A DNA stretch of 64,000 nucleotides from an uncultured Eubacterium sp. (GTDB lineage Bacteria > Bacillota > Clostridia > Lachnospirales > Lachnospiraceae). The stretch is from NCBI GenBank assembly GCA_945939115.1, contig CAMEVC010000001.1, positions 62,001-126,000 of the forward strand. Reading direction: 5' to 3'. The position numbers and the translations under genes are program-made. The notes under the pieces are model-generated. The model was not told where the DNA came from and made no database searches. It was given only the letters and a program-made list of their open reading frames with translations. Within the stretch, counting starts at the first letter, position 1, and every line of letters begins with the position of its first letter. Below, piece by piece: positions 26,605 through 36,163 of the stretch.

Positions 26605-29600
26605 ATGACCAACTTTGATTTTTTGAAAAAAGAACCAAAATTCAATAGTTTTTCGGATGTAGCAGTAGCTGCAGAGAAAATCCTTAAGATTGATATGGAA
26701 TCCAGTGTGATTAACTGTCGTCGTGCCATGGAATTTGCAATTAAGTGGATGTATTCTGTGGACAAGTCGTTGGAGATGCCATATCAGGATAATCTTGTAA
26801 GCCTTATGAGCACAGAGGACTTCCATGATCTTGTGGATGACGCTTTGTGGAAACGTCTGGATTTGATTCGAAAGATTGGGAATAGAGCTGCACATAATGG
26901 CAGAAAGATTACAGAGGATGAGGCGATTCTTTGTTTACAGAACCTATTTATCTTTATGGATTATGTGTCATATTGCTATTCTGATTTCTATGAAGAGAGA
27001 CAATATGATGTAAATCTGTTGAACGAAACTCATGAAGAGTCTGATGTGGTTAAATCTTCAGATGACGATGTGGATTTACAGGCGTTAATCGCTGAGAATA
27101 AAGCACTTAAGGAAGAACTGACTGCTAAGCGTGACAAACAACAGCAGACTTATGTTCCAAAGCCTCTAGATTTATCTGAGTATAAGACAAGAAAAATCTA
27201 TATTGATTCTATGCTGTTGGATGCTGGCTGGACGGAAGGAAAAGACTGGATTAATGAAGTGGAACTTCCAGGGATGCCTAACAAATCCGAAGTGGGATAT
27301 GCAGACTATGTTCTTTACGATGATATGCAAAGACCTCTTGCAGTTGTTGAAGCTAAGAGAACTTGTGTGGATGTTGCAAAGGGCAGACAACAGGCAAAAC
27401 TCTATGCTGATTTATTAGAAGCAAAATATAAGAGAAGGCCAGTGGTATTTCTAACCAATGGTTTTGAAACGAGAATTATAGACAATCAGTACCCGGAGAG
27501 AAAGGTTGCAGTTATTTATTCGAAGAGAGATTTGGAAAAGCTTTTTAATCTTCAGACAATGAAGACAAGCCTTAAGCACATCTCTGTAGATAAAAATATT
27601 GCGGGTCGTTATTATCAGGAAGGCGCAATTAAGGCGGTATGCGATGCATTTGACAATCGTAACCGTAGAAAGGCGCTGCTTGTAATGGCTACTGGTTCCG
27701 GCAAAACAAGAACTGTAATTGCATTATGCAAGGTTCTTTTGGATGCTGGATGGGTAAAAAATATATTGTTCTTAGCGGACCGTAATTCGCTGGTCACACA
27801 GGCAAAAAGAAACTTTGTAAATCTTTTGCCTGATTTGTCATGCTCAAATCTTGTAGAGGAGAAGGATAATTACACAGCACACTGTATTTTCTCTACATAT
27901 CAGACCATGATGAACTGTATTGATTCGGTTAAAGATGATAATGGAAAGTTATTTACTTGTGGACATTTTGATCTTGTAATCTGTGATGAGGCACATAGAT
28001 CGATTTACAACAAGTATAGAGATATATTTAATTACTTTGATGCTCCATTGGTAGGTCTTACAGCAACTCCTAAAGATGAGATTGATAAGAACACTTATGG
28101 AATATTTGATTTGGAAAATGGTGTGCCTACATATGGATATGAGCTTGCTCAGGCTGTAAAGGATGGTTATCTTGTAGACTTTACAACGGTTGAAACAAAG
28201 CTGAAATTCATTGAAGAAGGTATCGTTTATGATGAACTGTCGGAAGAAGACAAGGCAGCTTATGAAGAGACCTTTGAATTTGAAGATGGTGAATTACCGG
28301 AAAGAATTAATTCATCTGCTTTAAATACATGGATATTCAACGAGGATACCATTAAGCAGGTGCTTCATGTGCTTATGAAGGACGGTCTTAAGGTGGACTA
28401 TGGTCAGAAAATCGGTAAGACAATTATCTTTGCAAAGAATCATGACCATGCGGAGAAAATACTGGAAGTATTTAATAAGCAGTATCCGGAGCTTAGTAAG
28501 AATGGACAGCCTTTTGCAAAGGTAATTGATAACTATATGACATATGCTCAGAGTGCAATTGATGAATTTTCTGATCCAAAGAAAATGCCTCAGATTGCAA
28601 TCTCTGTAGATATGCTTGATACAGGAATTGATGTTCCGGAAGTATTGAACCTTGTATTTTTTAAGAAGGTTATGAGTAAAGCAAAGTTCTGGCAGATGAT
28701 CGGTCGTGGTACCAGACTGTGTCCCGGACTTATGGATGGAGAAGATAAGGGCAAGTTCTACATCTTTGATTACTGCGGAAATTTTGAATTCTTCCGTATG
28801 AACCAAGGAAGACCTACAGCAAATATGATTGCTTTACAGGGAGCAATTTTCTCCCTTAAATTTGAAATTGCATATAAGCTTCAGAGTATTGAATATCAGG
28901 TGGATAGACTTATTTCATATAGAAATAAGCTTGTTGAAATGATGACAGGCAAAGTGCGGGAACTGAATCGTGATAACTTTGCAGTGAGACAACATTTGAA
29001 GTATGTAGATATATATTCTGCTCCACAAAACTACCAATCAATCACATTTGAAGATACATTGATGGTACGTGAAGAATTAGCACCTTTAATTATGCCGGAT
29101 GGAGATGAAGCAAGCGCAGTTCGTTTCGATGCTTTGATGTATGGAATGGAATTAGCATATCTAGCGGGTAAGGGATATGGTCGTCATAGAAGTGACCTTT
29201 TCAGAAAGGTTGAAGGTATTGCAAGTGTAGCAAATATTCCTGAGATTCAGGCACAGTCGGAACTTATCAATAAGATTCTTCATACAGACTATGTAGATAA
29301 TGCCGGAATTGATGAATTTGAGCATATCAGAGTGAGCCTTCGTAATTTGATGAAGTATTTACCTATAGGAATCATTAAGTATGATACAGATTTTACAGAT
29401 GAAATCTTGTCTACAGAGTGGAATGATTCTGAACTTGAAAATGATGAGCTGAAGAATTACAAGGCTAAAGCTGAATTCTATGTTCGTCAACATGAGGACA
29501 ATATAGCAATTGCAAAGCTTAAGACAAATCAGCCTCTTACAGAGGTGGATATAGAAAGTCTGGAGCAGATTCTTTGGAAAGAGGTTGGCTCTAAGGATGA

Positions 29601-29910
29601 CTATGAAAAAGAATATGGTCATAAGCCTTTGGGCGAGTTTGTTCGTGAGATTGTAGGACTTGATATGAATGCTGCAAAGGAAGCATTCTCAGAGTTCTTG
29701 AACGATACAAATCTTGATAGCAGACAGATTTACTTTGTGAATCAGATAGTTGAGTACATTGTACACAACGGAATGATGAAGGATTTGTCTGTGCTTCAGG
29801 AGTCACCATTTACTGATAAAGGAAGTGTGGTAGAGATATTTACTGACCTGTCAGTATGGATGGGAATTAGAAAGGTTATTGACCAGATTAATGCTAATGC
29901 GGCAGCGTAA
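26605..29910 (+). CDS. hsdR: Type I restriction endonuclease/translocase subunit
   Basis: 1101 residues. A DUF4145-like N-terminal region (~5-125) is followed by the HSDR_N nuclease domain (~190-320; D in YADYVLY and VVEAKR give the PD-ExK site). A superfamily 2 helicase motor follows, with Walker A ATGSGKT (~361-367), DEAH (~460-463), LTATP and the motif VI region QMIGRGTRL (~696-704). A C-terminal helical region contacts the methylase. It cuts unmodified DNA at a distance after ATP-driven translocation. It starts 11 nt after hsdS with RBS AAGGAGG and is intact. Confidence 0.95.
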   Translation: MTNFDFLKKEPKFNSFSDVAVAAEKILKIDMESSVINCRRAMEFAIKWMYSVDKSLEMPYQDNLVSLMSTEDFHDLVDDALWKRLDLIRKIGNRAAHNGRKITEDEAILCLQNLFIFMDYVSYCYSDFYEERQYDVNLLNETHEESDVVKSSDDDVDLQALIAENKALKEELTAKRDKQQQTYVPKPLDLSEYKTRKIYIDSMLLDAGWTEGKDWINEVELPGMPNKSEVGYADYVLYDDMQRPLAVVEAKRTCVDVAKGRQQAKLYADLLEAKYKRRPVVFLTNGFETRIIDNQYPERKVAVIYSKRDLEKLFNLQTMKTSLKHISVDKNIAGRYYQEGAIKAVCDAFDNRNRRKALLVMATGSGKTRTVIALCKVLLDAGWVKNILFLADRNSLVTQAKRNFVNLLPDLSCSNLVEEKDNYTAHCIFSTYQTMMNCIDSVKDDNGKLFTCGHFDLVICDEAHRSIYNKYRDIFNYFDAPLVGLTATPKDEIDKNTYGIFDLENGVPTYGYELAQAVKDGYLVDFTTVETKLKFIEEGIVYDELSEEDKAAYEETFEFEDGELPERINSSALNTWIFNEDTIKQVLHVLMKDGLKVDYGQKIGKTIIFAKNHDHAEKILEVFNKQYPELSKNGQPFAKVIDNYMTYAQSAIDEFSDPKKMPQIAISVDMLDTGIDVPEVLNLVFFKKVMSKAKFWQMIGRGTRLCPGLMDGEDKGKFYIFDYCGNFEFFRMNQGRPTANMIALQGAIFSLKFEIAYKLQSIEYQVDRLISYRNKLVEMMTGKVRELNRDNFAVRQHLKYVDIYSAPQNYQSITFEDTLMVREELAPLIMPDGDEASAVRFDALMYGMELAYLAGKGYGRHRSDLFRKVEGIASVANIPEIQAQSELINKILHTDYVDNAGIDEFEHIRVSLRNLMKYLPIGIIKYDTDFTDEILSTEWNDSELENDELKNYKAKAEFYVRQHEDNIAIAKLKTNQPLTEVDIESLEQILWKEVGSKDDYEKEYGHKPLGEFVREIVGLDMNAAKEAFSEFLNDTNLDSRQIYFVNQIVEYIVHNGMMKDLSVLQESPFTDKGSVVEIFTDLSVWMGIRKVIDQINANAAA

Positions 29911-29930
29911 CTATTGGATGAATTGAGAAA

Positions 29931-29958
29931 TGGGAAGCCTCTAAATCAAGGCTTCCCA
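29931..29958. terminator. Hairpin between hsdR and tRNA-Leu
   Basis: TGGGAAGCCT pairs with AGGCTTCCCA around an 8-nt loop. It probably ends both hsdR and the minus-strand tRNA; the T-run is weak on both sides. Confidence 0.6.
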
Positions 29959-29971
29959 ACTCTTGAACTAA

Positions 29972-30054
29972 TGCGGAAGATGGGACTTGAACCCACACGT
30001 GGTAACCCACACAAGAATCTGAATCTTGCTCGTCTGCCATTCCGACACTTCCGC
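29972..30054 (-). tRNA. tRNA-Leu (anticodon CAG)
   Basis: 83-nt cloverleaf on the minus strand: acceptor GCGGAAG / CTTCCGC with discriminator A, D-arm GGAATGGCAGAC, anticodon stem CAAGA/TCTTG around TTCAGAT (CAG, decodes CUG), a long variable arm, and T-arm GTGGGTTCAAGTCCCAT. The long variable arm supports a leucine tRNA. Confidence 0.95.
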
Positions 30055-30104
30055 CTGTTGTAATAGTAAGTTGCACAATCGACATAAGTTACGCAACATT
30101 AGAT

Positions 30105-30133
30105 ATTTTATAGGAGAAATAAAAATGTGTCAA
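30105..30133 (-). promoter_or_regulatory. Promoter of tRNA-Leu (CAG)
   Basis: On the minus strand: TTGACA (30133-30128), 17-nt spacer, TAAAAT (30110-30105). Confidence 0.65.
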
Positions 30134-30233
30134 TATGAACAGGAAAAAAACTGTATTAAATTTATTAAAAAGAAAAAGTCTGGGCAAAGATTGACATAGT
30201 TTTAAAAAAGTTTGAAAAAAGTCAAAAAAGTTG

Positions 30234-30262
30234 TTGACAACATTTCAAATGAATGATAATAT
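30234..30262 (+). promoter_or_regulatory. Promoter of tRNA-Leu (AAG)
   Basis: TTGACA (30234-30239), 17-nt spacer, TAATAT (30257-30262), 34 bp before the mature tRNA. The rest of 30055-30295 is AT-rich and holds no ORF. Confidence 0.8.
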
Positions 30263-30295
30263 AAGCAAGTCGTCAGCGAACGGCACACGATAAAC

Positions 30296-30380
30296 GCAGT
30301 CGTGGCGGAATTGGCATACGCGCTAGACTAAGGATCTAGTCCATATTGCTTGGGTGCGGGTTCAAGTCCCGCCGACTGCA
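30296..30380 (+). tRNA. tRNA-Leu (anticodon AAG)
   Basis: 85-nt cloverleaf: acceptor GCAGTCG / CGACTGC with discriminator A, D-arm GGAATTGGCATACGC, anticodon stem CTAGA/TCTAG around CTAAGGA (AAG, decodes CUU/CUC), long variable arm, T-arm GCGGGTTCAAGTCCCGC. No CCA is encoded. Confidence 0.95.
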
Positions 30381-30389
30381 CTGAGACAG

Positions 30390-30416
30390 GCACCGAGATA
30401 ATCTCGGTGCTTTTTT
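30390..30416 (+). terminator. Intrinsic terminator of tRNA-Leu (AAG)
   Basis: GCACCGAG/CTCGGTGC stem with a short AT loop, followed by TTTTTT. Confidence 0.92.
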
Positions 30417-30482
30417 CATATCAAGGAGATTTGAACCCCATGGGAGGGCTAGTATTTTTCTTTAGAAAAACAGGAGGCTTAT

Positions 30483-31289
30483 ATGAAGACAGCGTTAACA
30501 ATTGCAGGGAGTGACTGCAGCGGTGGAGCAGGAATACAGGCGGATTTAAAAACATTTGCGGCTCACAAGGTGTATGGAATGTCGGCTATAACAGCATTAA
30601 CTGCACAGAATACAATGGGAGTATCAGCAATCAGTGAGTCAGCGCCGGATTTTTTAAATGCACAGCTCAAGGCTGTATTTACAGATATAGTTCCGGATGC
30701 CGTAAAGATTGGAATGGTTTCCTCAAAACTGCTGATTGAAGTTATAGCAGAGGCTCTTAATGTTTATCAGGCAAAAAATATTGTGCTTGACCCGGTAATG
30801 GTTTCTACCAGTGGAAGCAGGCTTATAGAAGATGATGCGGCCAAGATGCTGATGGATAAGCTCATGGTTATTGCGGATATTATAACACCTAATATTCCGG
30901 AGACAGAGGTTATAACAGGAATGAGGGTATCAGATGCACAGTCTATGGAGAGTGCTGCAATAAAGATGTATCAGGATATAAAGAATAAGGGTGGACACGC
31001 CGCTGTTCTTGTCAAGGGAGGCCATTCGGTTCATACAGCCAGTGACTGCCTGTGCATAGATGGGGAGATTCATTGGTTAAGGGCGGAGAGAATAGACAAT
31101 CCAAACACCCATGGTACCGGTTGTACATTATCGTCAGCAATTGCAGCTAATCTTGCTCTGGGATGCGATATTAAGGAGAGTGTGCGCGCTGCAAAGGAGT
31201 ATCTCACAGGAGCATTAAAGGCGGGGCTTGACCTTGGAAAAGGAAGCGGTCCCCTCGACCACACATACTGGCTTACAATTAACCGATAA
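30483..31289 (+). CDS. thiD: Hydroxymethylpyrimidine/phosphomethylpyrimidine kinase
   Basis: 268 residues. IAGSDCSGGAGIQADLKTF (~7-25) is the substrate-binding start of ThiD, DPVMVSTSG (~100-108) is family-specific, and GTGCTLSSAIAA (~214-225) is the ribokinase-type ATP/anion-hole motif. It phosphorylates HMP and HMP-P in thiamine pyrimidine synthesis. It is alone: no other thi genes are nearby and no TPP riboswitch is seen upstream, so salvage is likely. RBS AGGAGG is within ACAGGAGGCTT. Confidence 0.92.
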   Translation: MKTALTIAGSDCSGGAGIQADLKTFAAHKVYGMSAITALTAQNTMGVSAISESAPDFLNAQLKAVFTDIVPDAVKIGMVSSKLLIEVIAEALNVYQAKNIVLDPVMVSTSGSRLIEDDAAKMLMDKLMVIADIITPNIPETEVITGMRVSDAQSMESAAIKMYQDIKNKGGHAAVLVKGGHSVHTASDCLCIDGEIHWLRAERIDNPNTHGTGCTLSSAIAANLALGCDIKESVRAAKEYLTGALKAGLDLGKGSGPLDHTYWLTINR

Positions 31290-31306
31290 TAATACAGGAG
31301 AGAATT

Positions 31307-32278
31307 ATGGATAGTTTTATATATAGTCTCAATGCAACGGTACCTATATTTCTGGTTATGATTGTTGGATGGATAATAAAGAGACTTGGTGTAATCGATG
31401 ATCATTTTGTAAATGTGGCAAATAAATATGTGTTCAGGGTTGCCCTTCCGGTACTAGTGTTTAAAGATCTGGCGGCAGCAGATTTTAAATCACAGTTTGA
31501 CGTGAAGTTTGTACTGTACTGCATGATAGTTACAACAATAATGTTCAGCGTTATATGGATACTGACTGAGATATTTATGAAGGATGACACCGAAAAGGGT
31601 GCCTTTGTTCAGGCTTCTTTCAGGAGCAGTGCGGCAATACTTGGAATGGCATTTATCCAGAATATGTATCAGAGTACAGGTATGGCACCGCTTATGATTG
31701 TGGCAGCCGTGCCTCTGTTCAATATATTTTCTGTCATTGTACTTACATTCAAGGCACATCCGGAATGTCATGGAAAAGCTGTAAGTGATTCAGTGGATAA
31801 GAAAGAAAATATCAAGAAAGCCTGTGTTAATATTGCTACTAATCCGATTATAATAGGAATACTGCTTGGACTTGTATCATCTCTTATCGGAATTAATTAT
31901 CCTCCAATAATCAGTAAGACTGTTATGAATATAGCACAGACAGCTACCCCGGTGGCTCTTATATGTATTGGTGCAGGATTTGAGGGCAGAAAGGCTGTTA
32001 AGAAGGTTAAACCTACAGTTATTGCCACATTTATTAAGCTTGTTCTGCTGGCAGCAATATTTCTTCCTGTGGCAGTCAGAATGGGATTCAGGAATCAGGA
32101 GCTGATGGCAATCCTTATAATGCTTGCCTCCCCTTCAACAGTTACGTGTTATGTAATGGCTAAAGGTATGGATAACGATGATGTTCTGTCTTCAAGCATA
32201 GTTGTGCTCACAACATTATTGTCAAGCATTACACTTACTGCATGGATTTTTATTTTAAGGAATTTTGGATTTATTTAG
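31307..32278 (+). CDS. AEC (auxin efflux carrier) family transporter
   Basis: 323 residues with about ten membrane segments. The N-terminus (ATVPIFLVMIVGWIIKRLGVI) and FRVALPVLVFKDLA are typical of the AEC family, as is the C-terminal half with MLASPSTVTCYVMA. Members carry organic acids such as malate or malonate, or other anions; the substrate here is unknown. It lies 17 nt after thiD with RBS AGGAGAG, so cotranscription is likely, although a shared function with thiamine is unproven. Confidence 0.88.
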   Translation: MDSFIYSLNATVPIFLVMIVGWIIKRLGVIDDHFVNVANKYVFRVALPVLVFKDLAAADFKSQFDVKFVLYCMIVTTIMFSVIWILTEIFMKDDTEKGAFVQASFRSSAAILGMAFIQNMYQSTGMAPLMIVAAVPLFNIFSVIVLTFKAHPECHGKAVSDSVDKKENIKKACVNIATNPIIIGILLGLVSSLIGINYPPIISKTVMNIAQTATPVALICIGAGFEGRKAVKKVKPTVIATFIKLVLLAAIFLPVAVRMGFRNQELMAILIMLASPSTVTCYVMAKGMDNDDVLSSSIVVLTTLLSSITLTAWIFILRNFGFI

Positions 32279-32360
32279 AGTGTTTTTATTTGCAGATACA
32301 TGGTATACTAATTGCTGTTGATTGTATTATATTACACAGAGAAAGGCGTGGTTTATAAAT

Positions 32361-33881
32361 ATGGCGAAGAATATCAAAAAAGCAGTCCTGTTATTGGCTG
32401 TGTTATCTGTGGTTGTGGGAATGTTCACGGCCTGCAGCACAGATAAGAAAGAGGATGGACGGACAACATTTACTGTGGGGTTTGATGCGGAATTCCCACC
32501 ATATGGATATAAGGATGATAATGGTGAGTATGTGGGCTTTGACCTGGATTTGGCAGAAGAGGTATGTAAGCGCAATGGCTGGAATCTGGTAAAACAGCCT
32601 ATTGACTGGGATTCTAAGGATATGGAACTCAACTCGGGTTCTATTGACTGTATATGGAACGGTTTTACTCTCAATGGAAGAGAGCATGATTATACATGGT
32701 CAAAGGCCTATGTAGATAATTCTCAGGTAGTTATTGTAAAGTCAGACTCAGGTATTAAGAAATTATCTGATCTTAAGGGGAAAGTTGTTATAGTTCAGGC
32801 GGATTCCTCAGCTCTGGCAGCTCTTACAGGAGAGGATGCAACAGAGGAGAATCTTGAGCTTGCTGCAGGGTTTAAGTCACTTGTACAGGTATCGGACTAC
32901 AATTCAGCCTTTATGAATCTGGAATCAGGTTCAGCAGATGCTGTATGTATGGATATGGGTGTTGCCAAGTTCCAGCTTGAGCAGAGAGGGAATAAGTTCG
33001 CAATGCTTGATGAGACAGTCTCTTCTGAGCAGTATGGAATAGGATTCAAGCTTGGCAATACACAGTTAAGAGATGAAGTACAGACAAGCCTTAATGATAT
33101 GCTTGCTGATGGCACATTTGATAAAATTGCAGACAAATGGGGTCTTACCGACAGCGTGTGTCTTGGCGAGGAGGGTACAGACAGTGCTTATCTTCTTGAT
33201 GGCACGGATGTTAAGAAAGAATCCTTTGGAGAAAAGCTTGTTGATATTGTTAAGCAGCTTGCGTCAGGTATGCTGTCAACTCTTGCAATATTCTTCCTGA
33301 CACTGATATTCTCTATGCCTCTTGGATTACTGGTGTGCTACATAAGAAAGTCAAGAATTGGAATTATAAGATGGCTCGCCAGAATATATATTTCAATTAT
33401 GAGAGGAACCCCTCTTATGCTTCAGCTTCTTGTGGTGTTCTTCGGACCATATTATCTGTTTGGAATTAAGGTTACGGCTACATACAGATTCTATGCGGTA
33501 ATCATAGGATTTGCACTTAATTACGCAGCATATTTTGCAGAGATATACAGAGCAGGAATTGAGAGCATTCCAAAGGGACAGTACGAGGCAGCAGCAGTTC
33601 TTGGATATTCAAGGATTCAGACCTTCTGGAAAATAATCTTTCCACAGATGGTCAAGAGAGTGCTTCCTCCGGTAACTAACGAGGTTATAACCCTTGTAAA
33701 GGATACATCACTTGCCTTTGCACTTGCATATACAGAAATGTTTACGCTTGCAAAACAGGTTGCAGCTTCAATGGCCAGCATTATGCCATTGTTTATAGCA
33801 GGTCTGTTCTATTATATATTTAACTTCGTTGTTGCGATGGTAATGGAGCAGATTGAGAAAAGAATGCAGTATTTTGATTAA
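32361..33881 (+). CDS. Polar amino acid ABC transporter, fused binding lipoprotein and permease
   Basis: 506 residues from the ATG at 32361. A signal peptide with lipobox FTAC (~22) is followed by a type II binding domain (~35-275: TFTVGFDAEFPPYGYKDD, GYVGFDLDLAEEV-like). A permease domain of the HisM/GlnP family follows (~300-500), with the EAA loop YEAAAVLGYSRIQTFWKI. The binding domain is thus tethered directly to its channel. With the adjacent ATPase it forms a polar amino acid importer. Specificity is not deducible. RBS is weak (AAAGGCG). Confidence 0.9.
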   Translation: MAKNIKKAVLLLAVLSVVVGMFTACSTDKKEDGRTTFTVGFDAEFPPYGYKDDNGEYVGFDLDLAEEVCKRNGWNLVKQPIDWDSKDMELNSGSIDCIWNGFTLNGREHDYTWSKAYVDNSQVVIVKSDSGIKKLSDLKGKVVIVQADSSALAALTGEDATEENLELAAGFKSLVQVSDYNSAFMNLESGSADAVCMDMGVAKFQLEQRGNKFAMLDETVSSEQYGIGFKLGNTQLRDEVQTSLNDMLADGTFDKIADKWGLTDSVCLGEEGTDSAYLLDGTDVKKESFGEKLVDIVKQLASGMLSTLAIFFLTLIFSMPLGLLVCYIRKSRIGIIRWLARIYISIMRGTPLMLQLLVVFFGPYYLFGIKVTATYRFYAVIIGFALNYAAYFAEIYRAGIESIPKGQYEAAAVLGYSRIQTFWKIIFPQMVKRVLPPVTNEVITLVKDTSLAFALAYTEMFTLAKQVAASMASIMPLFIAGLFYYIFNFVVAMVMEQIEKRMQYFD

Positions 33882-33895
33882 GGAGGACTTTTGAA

Positions 33896-34657
33896 ATGGA
33901 GAAATTATTAGAGATAACACATTTGAAGAAATCCTTTGGTGATACTGAGGTGCTTAAGGATATATCAATGGAGGTTACAAAAGGGGAGGTTGTTGCTATT
34001 CTTGGACCTTCCGGTTCAGGTAAATCCACACTTTTAAGATGTGCCACACTTCTTGAAACTATGGATGCCGGAACACTTAAATTAGGTGGAAATGTTGCCT
34101 GTGAGGATGTAGAGGGTGTTTCTGTATATAAGAGTAAGAAAGAGCTTAAAGAGATAAAGAATACATTTGGGCTTGTGTTCCAGAACTTCAATCTGTTCCC
34201 ACATTACACCGTTATGAAAAATGTGACAGATGCCCCGGTTTCTGTTCAGAAGAGAGACAGAAAAGAAGTGGAAGAGGAGGCCGGAATACTCCTTAAGAAG
34301 GTGGGGCTTGAGGGAAAGGAAGCAAGTTACCCATGTCAGTTATCAGGCGGTCAGCAGCAAAGAGTGGCAATAGCGAGAGCGCTTGCAATGAACCCGGAGA
34401 TGTTGTTTTTTGATGAACCGACATCTGCGCTGGACCCGGAGATTACAGCAGGAATTCTTAAGGTTTTAAGACAGCTTGCGGATGAGAAGATGACCATGAT
34501 AATTGTCACTCATGAGATAGCGTTTGCGAGAAAAGTTGCAGACAGAGTAATATTTATGGATGGCGGAGTGATTGTTGAACAGGGAAGACCGGAAGATGTA
34601 ATTGACAATCCAAGCAATGAAAGAACCAGAGCATTCCTTCAGAAGATGGAGAAATAG
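33896..34657 (+). CDS. Polar amino acid ABC transporter ATPase (GlnQ type)
   Basis: 253 residues. Walker A GPSGSGKST (~39-47), Q-loop in FGLVFQNFNLFPH, signature LSGGQQQRVAIARAL and Walker B MLFFDEPTSALDPE are all intact, as is the switch His in IVTHE. It drives the fused binding-protein/permease encoded 14 nt upstream. RBS AAGGAGG precedes the ATG. Confidence 0.95.
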   Translation: MEKLLEITHLKKSFGDTEVLKDISMEVTKGEVVAILGPSGSGKSTLLRCATLLETMDAGTLKLGGNVACEDVEGVSVYKSKKELKEIKNTFGLVFQNFNLFPHYTVMKNVTDAPVSVQKRDRKEVEEEAGILLKKVGLEGKEASYPCQLSGGQQQRVAIARALAMNPEMLFFDEPTSALDPEITAGILKVLRQLADEKMTMIIVTHEIAFARKVADRVIFMDGGVIVEQGRPEDVIDNPSNERTRAFLQKMEK

Positions 34658-34693
34658 CTGAATACAATACAATAAACCGGATATAATCAGTAA

Positions 34694-34725
34694 AGGGAAG
34701 TCTTTTGTTAAAGGGCTTCCTTTTT
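34694..34725 (+). terminator. Intrinsic terminator between the amino acid importer and enolase
   Basis: GGAAG and CTTCC enclose a partly paired AT-rich interior; TTTTT follows. Confidence 0.75.
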
Positions 34726-34763
34726 GCTTGCAGAAACAAGAAAGCAGAAATAAGGAGGATTAT

Positions 34764-36074
34764 ATGTCAGTTTATCTTGAGATTGAAAAGGTCATTGGAA
34801 GAGAGATTATGGATTCAAGAGGCAATCCTACGGTTGAGGCAGAGGTTCATCTTGTTGACGGAACAGTGGGGAGAGGTGCAGCACCTTCAGGAGCATCTAC
34901 AGGAGAATTTGAAGCGCTGGAATTGAGAGATAAGGATAAGTCAAGATACCTTGGAAAGGGCGTTTTAAAGGCTGTAAAGAACATTAATACAGTGTTAAAT
35001 GATGTTCTGACAGGAATTGACGCGTCTGATATATATGCGGTAGACGCTGCCATGATTGAGGCTGATGGTACAAGGGATAAATCTAAGATTGGAGCAAATG
35101 CTATTCTTGCAGTTTCCATCGCGGCAGCAAGGGCAGCAGCCATATCGCTTGATATTCCGCTTTACAGATTCTTAGGCGGAGTGTCCGGAAACAGGCTTCC
35201 GGTTCCGATGATGAACATAATAAACGGGGGCGCACATTCCAAAAATTCAATAGATTTTCAGGAATTCATGATTTTACCGGTAGGAGCTTGCTGCTTTAAG
35301 GAAGCTCTACGTATGGGAACAGAAGTATATCACAGCCTGAAAAATGTGCTGGAAGAAAGAGGATTGTCAACGGCAGTAGGTGACGAGGGAGGCTTTGCAC
35401 CTGATGTAGATAATCTGGAGGCTGTACTTGACCTTCTGGTGGAAGCGGTGGAAGATGCCGGTTATAAGTGTGGTAAGGATATCTGTTTCGCATTGGACGT
35501 GGCTGCAAGTGAGTGGAAGAGCAAGGAGGGAAAAGGACGATATCATCTTCCGAAATCCGGAAAAGATTACAACACGGAGGAATTGATTGAAATATATCGT
35601 AAATTAATTGAGAAATATCCGGTAGTATCCATTGAAGACCCGCTGGATGAGGAGGACTGGGAAGGCTGGAAGAAGATTACAGAAGAACTGGGGAATAAGG
35701 TACAGCTTGTTGGCGATGATTTGTTTGTAACAAATACACAGCGGTTATCAAGGGGAATAAAAGAAGGATGCGGCAATTCTATTCTTATTAAGCTTAATCA
35801 GATTGGTTCTGTATCTGAGACATTAGAGGCTGTAGGTATGGCTCATAAAGCAGGATTCAGCGCCATTGCCTCACATCGTTCAGGGGAGACAGAGGACACC
35901 ACTATTGCAGACCTTGCAGTTGCACTTAACACCTGTCAGATTAAGACTGGCGCACCATGCAGAAGCGAGAGAGTGGCAAAATATAACCAGCTTCTCCGCA
36001 TTGAGGAGGAACTTGGCAATGCGGCTGTATATCCGGGAATAAAAGCATTCATGGACACTTTTATGAAAAGATAA
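34764..36074 (+). CDS. eno: Enolase
   Basis: 436 residues from the ATG at 34764, which is set by AAGGAGG; the open frame to 34728 runs through the terminator. It has [12 protein letters not shown] (~16-27), [14 protein letters not shown], the metal ligands in [19 protein letters not shown] and GDDLFVTN, and the signature [14 protein letters not shown] with the catalytic Lys; [10 protein letters not shown] supplies substrate contacts. It interconverts 2-phosphoglycerate and phosphoenolpyruvate in glycolysis. Unlike in many Firmicutes, it is not next to other glycolytic genes here. Confidence 0.97.
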   Translation: MSVYLEIEKVIGREIMDSRGNPTVEAEVHLVDGTVGRGAAPSGASTGEFEALELRDKDKSRYLGKGVLKAVKNINTVLNDVLTGIDASDIYAVDAAMIEADGTRDKSKIGANAILAVSIAAARAAAISLDIPLYRFLGGVSGNRLPVPMMNIINGGAHSKNSIDFQEFMILPVGACCFKEALRMGTEVYHSLKNVLEERGLSTAVGDEGGFAPDVDNLEAVLDLLVEAVEDAGYKCGKDICFALDVAASEWKSKEGKGRYHLPKSGKDYNTEELIEIYRKLIEKYPVVSIEDPLDEEDWEGWKKITEELGNKVQLVGDDLFVTNTQRLSRGIKEGCGNSILIKLNQIGSVSETLEAVGMAHKAGFSAIASHRSGETEDTTIADLAVALNTCQIKTGAPCRSERVAKYNQLLRIEEELGNAAVYPGIKAFMDTFMKR

Positions 36075-36163
36075 TTATTAAATAAAACATTTGATTGAAA
36101 AAAAGTTCATTAAGCCTTATATTTGGTATAATTGAGAAAATAATTGTACAGAAAGGCAAGAAA

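Noticed and set aside
22691-30380. Integrase attachment sites around the restriction island
   Set aside because: No copy of the tRNA-Leu 3' end was found near the left edge and no integrase gene is present.
30381-30482. TPP riboswitch before thiD
   Set aside because: The 66 nt between the tRNA terminator and thiD are too short and lack the conserved thi-box.
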